Of a stretch of 34,727 nt of DNA, positions 1 to 7,930 are shown piece after piece (positions within the stretch are counted from its first letter, which is position 1; each line of letters opens with the position of its first letter). The DNA is taken from positions 1-34,727 of IMG/VR virus record IMGVR_UViG_3300010885_053234; one strand, 5' to 3'. Below the pieces are notes generated by a model. That model saw nothing but the letters and a program-made list of their open reading frames with translations, did no database searches and was not told the origin of the DNA. The stretch comes from a virus. A program made the translations under genes and the position numbers.

Positions 1-909
1 AAAGAAATCCGTCATGTTGTTACCGTGAAGCTCTTCTTCGAACCATATTGTAGACTTAATCAAATCTTTATCAATATCAAATACTGTTTTAAATCCAATT
101 TGTTTGAGCGATTCGTTGATTCTGTTCTTAATAAACTCCTTAAGGATAGGAGCCGAAAGACCTTCTTCCTTTATTCCGTTTACCATCCAATCAACAATCT
201 TAGCTTCAGACTTAAATGCCTCTTCTGCTTCATGAAGAATACGCTCTTCAAGTTCAGCATCAAATAACTCAGGATACTCCTCTCTAATTGTGTTAATAAT
301 CTTAGTACCAACAATACCATGAATGTTCTCTTCATTCCTTGTATACTTTACTTGTTGATCGGTATCCTTAAGAACATTCTTAAACCGTGCAAACCAATTG
401 ATAACGTAGAACTGACTAAAGAGAGAAACGTTCTCAACAAAGAGAGTAAAGAGAATAAGAGCATAAAGATACTGCTTCTTTGAATCCTTATAGAACTTAT
501 GAGTATACTTACGAAGATACTTTACTCTACCTTCAATCCAGTCAAGCTTTAAGTTCTCTTCAAAAACATTCTCTAAACCAAGAACACTTATTAAACGTTC
601 ATAAGCATTATTATGAATAACTTCGACGTTAGCCATAACATATCCTAAATCTTGAAAGCAAGGCTGAGGTAAATTCTCTCCTAACTTGGCCCAGAATGTT
701 TTAACAGCGATTTCAATCTGACCGATAGCAGACAAAGTACGAATGATAATCTCTCTTTCCTGCTCTGTTAAATTAACTTTAAACTGTTGAACATCAGACT
801 TAAATGAAAATTCTTTATCTGTCCAAAAGCCATTGTGCATTGCTTCAATGAACTCATCTGTCCATTTATAGTTGTTAGGTTTACGTGAGATTTGTTCTTC
901 AAAGATCAT
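1..909 (-). CDS. nrdB: Ribonucleoside-diphosphate reductase small (beta) subunit, class I, 3'-truncated by window edge
   Basis: Reading the minus strand from ATG at 909 gives 303 uninterrupted codons to the window edge. The product is the radical-generating subunit that, with NrdA, reduces ribonucleotides to deoxyribonucleotides for phage DNA synthesis. Di-iron ligands and the radical tyrosine are visible: E66 (QIEIAV), E96 and H99 (VEVIHNNAY), Y103, E159 (FVEN), and E194/H197 (RNEENIHG). The first ligand is Glu where E. coli NrdB has Asp84, and the LSAIGQIEIAVKTFW context is like that of many bacterial and phage NrdB proteins. The visible end (FEEELHGNNMTDFF) is near the usual C-terminus, so probably only a short tail is missing. 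A TAAATA element lies 10 nt before the start. No NrdA is in the window; it may lie to the left. The family call is firm; the subclass is not. Confidence 0.93.
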   Translation of the reverse strand, partial: MIFEEQISRKPNNYKWTDEFIEAMHNGFWTDKEFSFKSDVQQFKVNLTEQEREIIIRTLSAIGQIEIAVKTFWAKLGENLPQPCFQDLGYVMANVEVIHNNAYERLISVLGLENVFEENLKLDWIEGRVKYLRKYTHKFYKDSKKQYLYALILFTLFVENVSLFSQFYVINWFARFKNVLKDTDQQVKYTRNEENIHGIVGTKIINTIREEYPELFDAELEERILHEAEEAFKSEAKIVDWMVNGIKEEGLSAPILKEFIKNRINESLKQIGFKTVFDIDKDLIKSTIWFEEELHGNNMTDFF

Positions 910-919
910 AGTGTTTTTA

Positions 920-925
920 TATTTA
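920..925 (-). promoter_or_regulatory. TAAATA late-promoter-like element upstream of nrdB
   Basis: TATTTA on the plus strand reads TAAATA on the minus strand and ends 10 nt before the nrdB ATG. It is part of the recurrent start-proximal motif described in the findings. An early or middle promoter would be more usual for an nrd gene in T4, so its temporal class is uncertain. Confidence 0.35.
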
Positions 926-986
926 GGTTGCTGTACATAGTTTGAGTGTGTGTAGTATAGTATTTTTTTTAACGCTTATCTACTTT

Positions 987-1550
987 TTAAGCGCGTTTAT
1001 TTTTTGGAAGATCCTTCCATTCAGATCCTCCACCAGGTGAGTTTTTCCATTGCTTACCGCCTGGTAATTTAACGTTTACGTTCTTTAAATTAATTTCTGC
1101 CTTTGAATTGTTATTTCCTTTAGTTTTAACTTTTACAGGCTTATCTGAAACTTGATTATCATACCTGAGACTATCAGGAACAGGTCCACGATTAATACCA
1201 TCATCTTGAAGTTCAAGAGCTTCTATAGGAACAGTCATTGGATTACGATAAAGACCAGGAGCGTATTCAATGATAATATCAACGTAAATATGATCGGGAG
1301 ATTCAGTACCACCTCTATAATTCTGTGTTGTAGTAGGATAGATGCTCTTAATTGCTGATACTCTTAAGTTAAGATCAAACTTAGGATCCATACAAGCCTG
1401 TACCATTTCTACAAAATTACGTGCTTTACTTTTAAAAAAATCAAGCTTTAAGCAATCTTTGTGAAAGCGAATACGATCTCCAATTAAAAATCCACCTTGC
1501 TGGTAACGTTCCATCAAATTTTCAAGTACTAAATTAAACTTTGTTTCCAT
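987..1550 (-). CDS. Hypothetical phage protein, 187 aa
   Basis: I do not recognise a named family. The first ~125 residues look globular. They include GGFLIGDRIRF (about residues 20-30) and a beta-rich segment IYVDIIIEYAPGLYRNPMTV, which together suggest a small beta-barrel, though this is only an impression. The last ~60 residues are Lys/Asn/Gly-rich (VKVKTKGNNNSK, LPGGKQWKNSPGGG) and probably disordered and basic. The gene is codirectional with nrdB, 77 nt upstream of it, and divergent from the gp25-like gene across a 46-bp gap. That gap carries a TAAATA element for each direction, which suggests late expression. A virion or assembly role is possible from context but is not shown. Confidence 0.8.
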   Translation of the reverse strand: METKFNLVLENLMERYQQGGFLIGDRIRFHKDCLKLDFFKSKARNFVEMVQACMDPKFDLNLRVSAIKSIYPTTTQNYRGGTESPDHIYVDIIIEYAPGLYRNPMTVPIEALELQDDGINRGPVPDSLRYDNQVSDKPVKVKTKGNNNSKAEINLKNVNVKLPGGKQWKNSPGGGSEWKDLPKNKRA

Positions 1551-1561
1551 ATTATTGATAT

Positions 1562-1567
1562 TATTTA
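1562..1567 (-). promoter_or_regulatory. TAAATA late-promoter-like element for the 187-aa hypothetical gene
   Basis: The minus strand reads TAAATA 11 nt before ATG 1550. It lies back to back with the plus-strand element at 1582-1587, forming a compact divergent control region of 46 bp. Confidence 0.45.
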
Positions 1568-1581
1568 AGCAATTCTTACCC

Positions 1582-1587
1582 TAAATA
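1582..1587 (+). promoter_or_regulatory. TAAATA late-promoter-like element at the head of the baseplate operon
   Basis: CTAAATAATAGTATAA precedes ATG 1597, with a 9-nt gap from TAAATA to the start. No Shine-Dalgarno sequence is visible. It is the first such element of the long plus-strand tail operon. Confidence 0.5.
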
Positions 1588-1596
1588 ATAGTATAA

Positions 1597-2088
1597 ATGG
1601 CTGTTAAAATTGACATACTCGAAACATTATCTAAACAGTATATTGATAAAAAATATACTTATAAAGATTTAACACTCGATATTGCTAAAGCTGATTTATA
1701 CGAACCGGGTTATAAGACTCCGGTACCAGGGTCAGATATTAAAGCAAGTTTTGACGAAAATGCTATAGCTAACTCCCTTATTAACCTTTTTAATACATTA
1801 CCTGGGCAACGATTTTTATTTCCTGACTACGGTTTAAACGTAAATCAGTATCTTTTTTTACCTATAACACGAAGCATAGGGCAAGCTATAGGTGAACAAA
1901 TGTTAAATACTATAAATACATACGAACCTAGAGTAAGTGTAGAGAATATTAATGTTACCGCTGACCCTGACAACAATCGCTATCTCATTACTATTTCTAT
2001 TCTTATACCATCTTTAAATAAAGTGACAATTTTCAATAGTGAATTAAATACTGAATCGAGATCTTTTGCAATGCTAACCAAAAATTAA
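1597..2088 (+). CDS. Baseplate wedge protein, T4 gp25-like (GPW/gp25 family)
   Basis: A 163-aa protein with the signature of the GPW/gp25 family: LFNTLPGQRFLFPDYGLN at about residues 64-81, then a helix (ITRSIGQAIGEQMLNTIN) and YEPRVSVENI at 109-118, ending in beta strands (YLITISILI). T4 gp25 is 132 aa; the excess here is mainly N-terminal. In T4, gp25 sits in the inner baseplate wedge and contacts gp6 and the sheath. Here it directly precedes a gp6-like gene with a 3-nt gap, the same functional pairing as in contractile-tail systems generally. It is the first gene of the tail operon. Confidence 0.93.
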   Translation: MAVKIDILETLSKQYIDKKYTYKDLTLDIAKADLYEPGYKTPVPGSDIKASFDENAIANSLINLFNTLPGQRFLFPDYGLNVNQYLFLPITRSIGQAIGEQMLNTINTYEPRVSVENINVTADPDNNRYLITISILIPSLNKVTIFNSELNTESRSFAMLTKN

Positions 2089-2091
2089 TAT

Positions 2092-3897
2092 ATGGCCAAT
2101 ACTTCTACACAAAATAATAATTTTAATATATCAAAAGGTGGTTACGCTGCATTTGATGCAACCTCTCTTCGACAGCTTATTATTAACCGTCTTAATGAAC
2201 AGGGCGTATTTACTGATCAAAATTTTGTAGGTTCAAATTTAGCGGCTATAATTGATATTATATCTTATTCTTATAATACTTTAATTTACTATCTAAACAA
2301 AACATCAACTGAGACTATGTTTTCAGAAGCCCAGCTTTATGAAAACATAAATAAAATTGTTAAATTAATTGATTATTCACCAGTAGGTAATCAAACATCA
2401 ACACTTACCTTTAATTGTTCAGCTACAAATTTTACTCAAGGCACTTACACCATACCTCCTTATTCCTTTATTATAACAAATAATATACCGTTTACTTTTA
2501 ATACTAATATAACGTTTTTAAAAAATTTAAACGGTACTGCTGAGGAATTAACAGAAATATCTAATAATGTTCTTTTATATCAAGGTAAATATATTGAACA
2601 TCCTACTTATACAGCAGCAGGAAACGATAACGAAGTAGTTACTGTTAACCCCGGTAATGATATTATTGATCATTTTAATATAGATGTATACGTTAAGCCT
2701 GTATTAACAAATAAATGGCAGCTGTTTACAAAAACTGCTAATCTGTTTTTAGAAAATGGTACAGCTGCAAAATATCAAATACGTTTAAATGAAAATAAGT
2801 TTTACGAAATAACATTTGGTAACGATATTAACGGTGTTAAACTTCAACCCGGTGATCAAGTAGCCGTTTATTATATAAATTCGTTAGGTGATAATGGTGT
2901 TGTAGGCTCCAATTCTCTTAATAAGAATTCCCAGCTTTTAGCTTATAATACTATTCAATACAATCAAATAATAGCAGATGTTTATGGTGATCAGTACAAT
3001 TATATAAGCAATGCCAATATGTTTAATTTAGTATTTAGTAATAATACTAATTCAACTCCTTTCAATGCTGCAGAAACTGCAAATAATATTCGTACAAATG
3101 CACCTGCTAATTATAGAAGTCAAAATCGACTTGTTACTGCCCAAGATTATATAACATTTATTAAGACAAATTTTGCTAATTTAGTAGCAGACGTTTATTG
3201 TGTTAATAATACGGATTATATTTCAGGATACATGCAATATTTTTATAATATTGGTATATCGGAACCACAGATGTCCGACCGTGCACTTTATAATCAAATA
3301 AATTATTCTGATTCTTGTAATTTTAATAATGTGTATGTTATAGTAGTTCCTAAATCTAATGCTTTTGTACCGAATTATTTACTACCAGCTCAAAAACAAA
3401 TAATAAGATCATCTATTGGAGCAAGTAAAGTACTAACAACAGAAACTGTTTTTGTTGATCCTGTTTATAAAGCAGTAAGTATAGGTATAACATCTTCTCC
3501 TGAAACCTTCAACCCATCTATTGATAAAAATAATTGTATACTTAATATACTAAAAACTACTTCTACCTTAAGAAGTAATCAATCTATTATTAACGACATA
3601 GTAAAGGTGTTTTCTACGTATTTTGATATTAATAATACTACATTAGGTCGAGTTGTAGACACTCGTTCCTTATCTCAACAAATATACAGTATAGAAGGTA
3701 TACAAACTTTTTATACAACAAGATTAGATAACCCTGATGTAAAAATTGAAGGACTATCTTTATTTGTCTGGAACCCTGTATACCCCACTATTGATAGAAT
3801 AGCTACAACAAGTAATGTTATAACAAAATATTTTGAATTTAATTATTTTGATAATTTAGCTAACCTTAGCAATCAAATTAACTTTATTACTAGATAA
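2092..3897 (+). CDS. Baseplate wedge protein, T4 gp6-like (baseplate_J-like)
   Basis: A 601-aa protein, near T4 gp6 in length (660 aa). The N-terminal region (FDATSLRQLIINRLNEQG; NLAAIIDIISYSYNTLIYYLNKTSTETMFSEAQL, about residues 22-85) has the typical gp6/baseplate_J pattern of a long helix followed by KIVKLIDYSPVGNQT. A central beta region contains YEITFGNDINGVKLQPGDQVAVYYINSLGDNG (about 238-270), and NYRSQNRLVTAQDYITFIKTNF at about 337-358 matches the conserved 'R.VT..DY..F' segment. In T4, gp6 dimers form the ring that joins baseplate wedges. The gene follows the gp25-like gene by 3 nt and has no promoter motif of its own, so it is probably translated from the same mRNA. Confidence 0.92.
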   Translation: MANTSTQNNNFNISKGGYAAFDATSLRQLIINRLNEQGVFTDQNFVGSNLAAIIDIISYSYNTLIYYLNKTSTETMFSEAQLYENINKIVKLIDYSPVGNQTSTLTFNCSATNFTQGTYTIPPYSFIITNNIPFTFNTNITFLKNLNGTAEELTEISNNVLLYQGKYIEHPTYTAAGNDNEVVTVNPGNDIIDHFNIDVYVKPVLTNKWQLFTKTANLFLENGTAAKYQIRLNENKFYEITFGNDINGVKLQPGDQVAVYYINSLGDNGVVGSNSLNKNSQLLAYNTIQYNQIIADVYGDQYNYISNANMFNLVFSNNTNSTPFNAAETANNIRTNAPANYRSQNRLVTAQDYITFIKTNFANLVADVYCVNNTDYISGYMQYFYNIGISEPQMSDRALYNQINYSDSCNFNNVYVIVVPKSNAFVPNYLLPAQKQIIRSSIGASKVLTTETVFVDPVYKAVSIGITSSPETFNPSIDKNNCILNILKTTSTLRSNQSIINDIVKVFSTYFDINNTTLGRVVDTRSLSQQIYSIEGIQTFYTTRLDNPDVKIEGLSLFVWNPVYPTIDRIATTSNVITKYFEFNYFDNLANLSNQINFITR

Positions 3898-3899
3898 AC

Positions 3900-6800
3900 A
3901 TGATACAGGCTAATTTTACAGTCTCTCCGACGTCTGGCTATGTACTTGCAACTCAATACACAGTAACAAACCTTACAACGTCTGTTAATACTATAAGACG
4001 TTATAATTGGGATCCAGGTACAGGGGCTATAGTATATGATAAAAAAAGCCCTACTTTTACCTATAAGTATCCAGGTAGTTATGTAGTAACTTTAACAGCT
4101 ATTGATTTTAACGGCAATACAAGTACAGCAACTCAATATATAACAGCAGTAAGAGCGTATAACGATTATTTAACTTTTACAGATATACCAGATAGATATG
4201 CTGATCCTGGACTTTCTACCGAAACACCTTTTGAAATTTCTGTTGTTAGTTCTAATATAGACAGTCCTTTAGTAGTTGATTTACATGTAGCTAATTCTCT
4301 CTCTACCCCAAAACAATTCGTACTTGACAAGTGGGGATTTCTAACCCCTACCTGGTATTTTACTGATACAAATTTTAATACTATAAACTCTCTTAATATA
4401 GAGCCTGTACCTGTTTATATTAACGATGTTGTTGTAGCTGTATCCGGTACAGGTAAATTTTATTATATAGATTCAATGAGTACAGGGAACCCTACTAAAA
4501 ATTGTCCCTTACTTATAACTGCAACTTTACAAACATCTGGGTTTAATTACCCGTATAGTTCTATCAATAATCAGGAATATCTTGATGTCTATACCTATCC
4601 GTCGCATGCAAATAATGAAACAGTATGCGCCGGACTTATTTGGCAAGTAAACGACCTTGTACCCACAAATTTAAAAATAACAGGTAACTATATTAATGAT
4701 ATATATCCTGAACAGTATGTTGGTGTTAAAATACCTACACTCATTACCTATCATTGTAATAAAACAAATTTATTATCAGGTTCGCCTGACACTTATAGTA
4801 ATATTTTATTTTCTTATCCTCCTACAAACGATATAGGTAAATATTACACACTCGATCTTTTTTTAAGTGGCTTGAGTGGTAATAATTTAACTTGGGGTAA
4901 ACTCGATCCGTCTTATTATACTGTTGAACAAACACCGCTTTATGTTCAAAATACAGATATTAATAACGCTAAAATAGGCGGTTACGCATTTACCTCTATA
5001 ACACCTCTTTCTGCTATACCTTTAGTATCTATAGGAGCTTCAACAACAATTTTTAGTACAAATAACAGCAGTGAGGTATTTCCGTTTCCGCTCGGTTATA
5101 CACCAGCAGGATCAGTATGGATATCGAATCCAGAACAGAATTATTTAAATAAAATTACTCTTTCCCCGTATCCGAGTAGCTGTGACACTATTAACTATTT
5201 TAAAGATAAAAAAGCTTTAATAGATGGTTATAGAAAAGAAGTAAAAGTACCCCCTATTACCGGTACATCAACATTTAATTACTATATGTCCGGGTTCTCC
5301 GGAATATACGGTATAGCCATTGACCCTATAGATTATAGTATAGTAACTACAGATTCTGAAGCTGATAGGTTATACCGATTTACAAATACAGGTGTTTTAA
5401 CAGCTGAGTACGATTTTAAATATTTTGACATTACTAAAGAAAATCAAACAACTTTTCTTAGTAATAGTTTTATTATTAATACGCCGTTATTAAAGGATGA
5501 TCGCTACCCTCTCGATAATATAATTGATCCTTCGTTAGATGTTACAAATTATATTGTTGAATTAAACGGTCTTGTACAACCCGGAGATACTTATTCAATT
5601 AGTTTTGACGGTTACTTTCAGTTTACAGTAGATGATCCAACCCCTAACCCTGACTCAACATTAAGAGTTACGGCAATTTATAATACTGCTTTACCCCCAG
5701 GATATCAACAATCGACTCAAATTTGGGAATTTGTTACTGTAGAAGATCAGCAAGAATTCTACCTTACTGGAGCCCCACCAGAAATATCTCAAAATACTAG
5801 TAACTATATTATTACTGTAGACGGTGTTATACAATCCCCGTATATATATGAAATACAGTCGCGTAACTCTCTTGTTGTTTTTAATGAAATAGTACCTATT
5901 AATAGTTTTGTACGGGTGGTATATTTACCATTAATAATAAATGCCTATACATGGGTACGTAATTTTTCAACACCGACAAAAGTTATTTCTTTAGCAAATG
6001 AAAATCCGTTTTTAATATTTGATCCTTGGTCAACGTTTTTTATTACTGTTGGTGGTGTTTATCAAGGAGATTTATCATATAAGGTAGATGCAATTAATAA
6101 AACTTTAACGTTTGAAACATACCTACCTGTTAATACTGATATTTTTATAACCTATTCAACAACAACAGATGTTGTTGATCAGCCGTTTGTGTATACCCCT
6201 GCCGGTATATCGTTAGATAGTTTTTCTAATATGTGGGTTTCTCTTTTTAATAGAGTATTAGTTTTAAAATTTGATCGAAATTTTAATCTACTTTTTAAAA
6301 CCGATCCATCTTCACTTTTAAATATGAATGCGTTAGCTATTGACAAAGTAGCTGACAGATTAGATGGAGATTACTTGCTTAAACCTCCCACGGTAGAAAC
6401 TGATAGAGATAATAATTCCTGGGCTACTTATGCTCATCCTCTATGTAGTATATTAGTTAAATATGACTCTAATGGCGAACCTTTAACTGTTATTAAATTA
6501 CCACAATATAGTGTTCCTACTTCTTTAGCAATAGATGGAGGAAATAATGTATGGGTATCGAATACATATACTGTGCTTTCAACACCTGGTAATATACATC
6601 AATACAGAGGTGATAATTATGAATTAGTACGCACTATTGAAAATATACCAAAACCAGGAGAATTATGTTTTAGTAGAGGGGAAGATCTTTGGTTTACTCA
6701 CAGTATAAGAGGGGTAGGATGCTTTCAAAATTATAATGCCGGAGGTAATCTTTATTTATGGTATAATAATGTTTCAGGTACCAATATTAATTTAACAGAA

Positions 6801-7925
6801 ACAAATACTTATAATAGTTATGTTAGCACCTATACTAACGATGAAGATTTTAGTGGTTTAGCAGTAGATGTTTATGATCGAGTTTGGTACATTGACTCAA
6901 CTTATAATTACGTAAATGTTTTACAATCAGGAGATCCTACAAAATTTAATTCTAACACTCAAAGAAAAATAAAAATAACACCTAAGAATACTATAGGTTA
7001 TTATGTTGACCCGAATACGTTTCAAACATTTACAGTAGACTTTAGTGCAGATTATAAATCAGCTCAAGCGATAGGAGACTGGACAGGTAATAAGTGGTAT
7101 CAAAAATATGCTAAGTTTGAACGTATAACGGTAAGCCCTGTTTCAGCTGCGTCAACAACATTTTCTGTTTCAGCTTTTGAAAACCCTAATCAAATAAGAC
7201 GTATTAATGAAACATTTGATACAGCAGGTTATTATAAAGCCTTAGCCCTACCCGATAATCTTAATTCTAATACAGTACTATTTGATCAATTTTTTGCCGC
7301 CGCCGTAGGTACAGGTGCCTTAAGTGCTAATGAAGATATAGGACAGGTAACATACGAAAGAATAGCAAACTTCGTACAAAATCACTCCGACGTTGACAGC
7401 TGTTTAACCGATCAATTATTAAACTTAGCAGAATTGACTGATTTAAATCCATCTGTTTACGCCACACTATACCCCGTTGAGATAAAAAATATGCTCGATA
7501 TAGCGTCTACTCCTAAGAATAAGCTATGGGGAATACCTGATGAGGTACCTTTAATGCCTCAAAGTATAGGTAATAAATACGATACCTTTCATGATTATGT
7601 AACTGCAGGTACAAAGATAGTATTAAAAAATAAATTTGACTCCTCCACAACTATTACAGAAGTACCTAAATTGGGTAGTCTTACTGCCTACCCATTATCA
7701 AGTTTTGAAGGTCTCGGTTTTATACAGCCTGTTACTATAAACTATTTCTTTTATGATTTTGAACCTATATATACAGGTAACTATATTAGCAATATTATTG
7801 ACTGGAAATCAGAACAAACTACATTAACACCTTCCGCTTCAACGTTTGAAGAGTGGTATGGAGATAACGGTATTATAGAAAATACTTTTAAATACTTGTT
7901 AACTAAGAATCTCTTTCTTAAATAA
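3900..7925 (+). CDS. Large tail/baseplate structural protein with PKD, beta-propeller and three inserted fibre-type repeats
   Basis: A 1341-aa protein starting 2 nt after the gp6-like stop. Residues ~1-86 form a PKD-like beta sandwich (RYNWDPGTG, FTYKYPGSYVVTLTAID). A propeller-like blade appears at ~463-500 (YGIAIDPIDYSIVTTD). Residues ~543-763 carry three tandem ~55-65-aa beta repeats with pattern 'I.V.G..Q....Y......F......V.Y' (IVELNGLVQPGD; IITVDGVIQSP; FITVGGVYQGD). NHL-like blades follow at ~764-1013 (AGISLDSFSNMWVS; SLAIDGGNNVWVSN; LAVDVYDRVWYID). The C-terminal ~230 residues (FDQFFAAAVGTG; IANFVQNHSDVDSC) are alpha/beta and resemble segments of phage baseplate proteins. Its role as an outer baseplate or fibre-attachment protein is inferred from position and modules; no T4 equivalent is assigned. 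Confidence 0.8.
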   Translation: MIQANFTVSPTSGYVLATQYTVTNLTTSVNTIRRYNWDPGTGAIVYDKKSPTFTYKYPGSYVVTLTAIDFNGNTSTATQYITAVRAYNDYLTFTDIPDRYADPGLSTETPFEISVVSSNIDSPLVVDLHVANSLSTPKQFVLDKWGFLTPTWYFTDTNFNTINSLNIEPVPVYINDVVVAVSGTGKFYYIDSMSTGNPTKNCPLLITATLQTSGFNYPYSSINNQEYLDVYTYPSHANNETVCAGLIWQVNDLVPTNLKITGNYINDIYPEQYVGVKIPTLITYHCNKTNLLSGSPDTYSNILFSYPPTNDIGKYYTLDLFLSGLSGNNLTWGKLDPSYYTVEQTPLYVQNTDINNAKIGGYAFTSITPLSAIPLVSIGASTTIFSTNNSSEVFPFPLGYTPAGSVWISNPEQNYLNKITLSPYPSSCDTINYFKDKKALIDGYRKEVKVPPITGTSTFNYYMSGFSGIYGIAIDPIDYSIVTTDSEADRLYRFTNTGVLTAEYDFKYFDITKENQTTFLSNSFIINTPLLKDDRYPLDNIIDPSLDVTNYIVELNGLVQPGDTYSISFDGYFQFTVDDPTPNPDSTLRVTAIYNTALPPGYQQSTQIWEFVTVEDQQEFYLTGAPPEISQNTSNYIITVDGVIQSPYIYEIQSRNSLVVFNEIVPINSFVRVVYLPLIINAYTWVRNFSTPTKVISLANENPFLIFDPWSTFFITVGGVYQGDLSYKVDAINKTLTFETYLPVNTDIFITYSTTTDVVDQPFVYTPAGISLDSFSNMWVSLFNRVLVLKFDRNFNLLFKTDPSSLLNMNALAIDKVADRLDGDYLLKPPTVETDRDNNSWATYAHPLCSILVKYDSNGEPLTVIKLPQYSVPTSLAIDGGNNVWVSNTYTVLSTPGNIHQYRGDNYELVRTIENIPKPGELCFSRGEDLWFTHSIRGVGCFQNYNAGGNLYLWYNNVSGTNINLTETNTYNSYVSTYTNDEDFSGLAVDVYDRVWYIDSTYNYVNVLQSGDPTKFNSNTQRKIKITPKNTIGYYVDPNTFQTFTVDFSADYKSAQAIGDWTGNKWYQKYAKFERITVSPVSAASTTFSVSAFENPNQIRRINETFDTAGYYKALALPDNLNSNTVLFDQFFAAAVGTGALSANEDIGQVTYERIANFVQNHSDVDSCLTDQLLNLAELTDLNPSVYATLYPVEIKNMLDIASTPKNKLWGIPDEVPLMPQSIGNKYDTFHDYVTAGTKIVLKNKFDSSTTITEVPKLGSLTAYPLSSFEGLGFIQPVTINYFFYDFEPIYTGNYISNIIDWKSEQTTLTPSASTFEEWYGDNGIIENTFKYLLTKNLFLK
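7919..7924 (+). promoter_or_regulatory. TAAATA element overlapping a stop codon, upstream of the 1806-aa gene
   Basis: TAAATA spans the end of the previous coding region (its TAA stop is 7923-7925) and ends 6 nt before GTG 7931. The overlap with AAA-TAA makes chance occurrence likelier here than at other sites. Confidence 0.3.
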
Positions 7926-7930
7926 TTTAA

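Noticed and set aside
25-267. Plus-strand 80-aa frame inside nrdB
   Set aside because: It is antisense to a clearly conserved NrdB segment and has no recognisable features.
961-1006. AACGCTT ... AAGCGCGTT imperfect hairpin flanked by T runs, at the end of the 187-aa gene
   Set aside because: The stem is imperfect and, read on the minus strand, is followed by A residues rather than T residues, so it would not terminate that gene.
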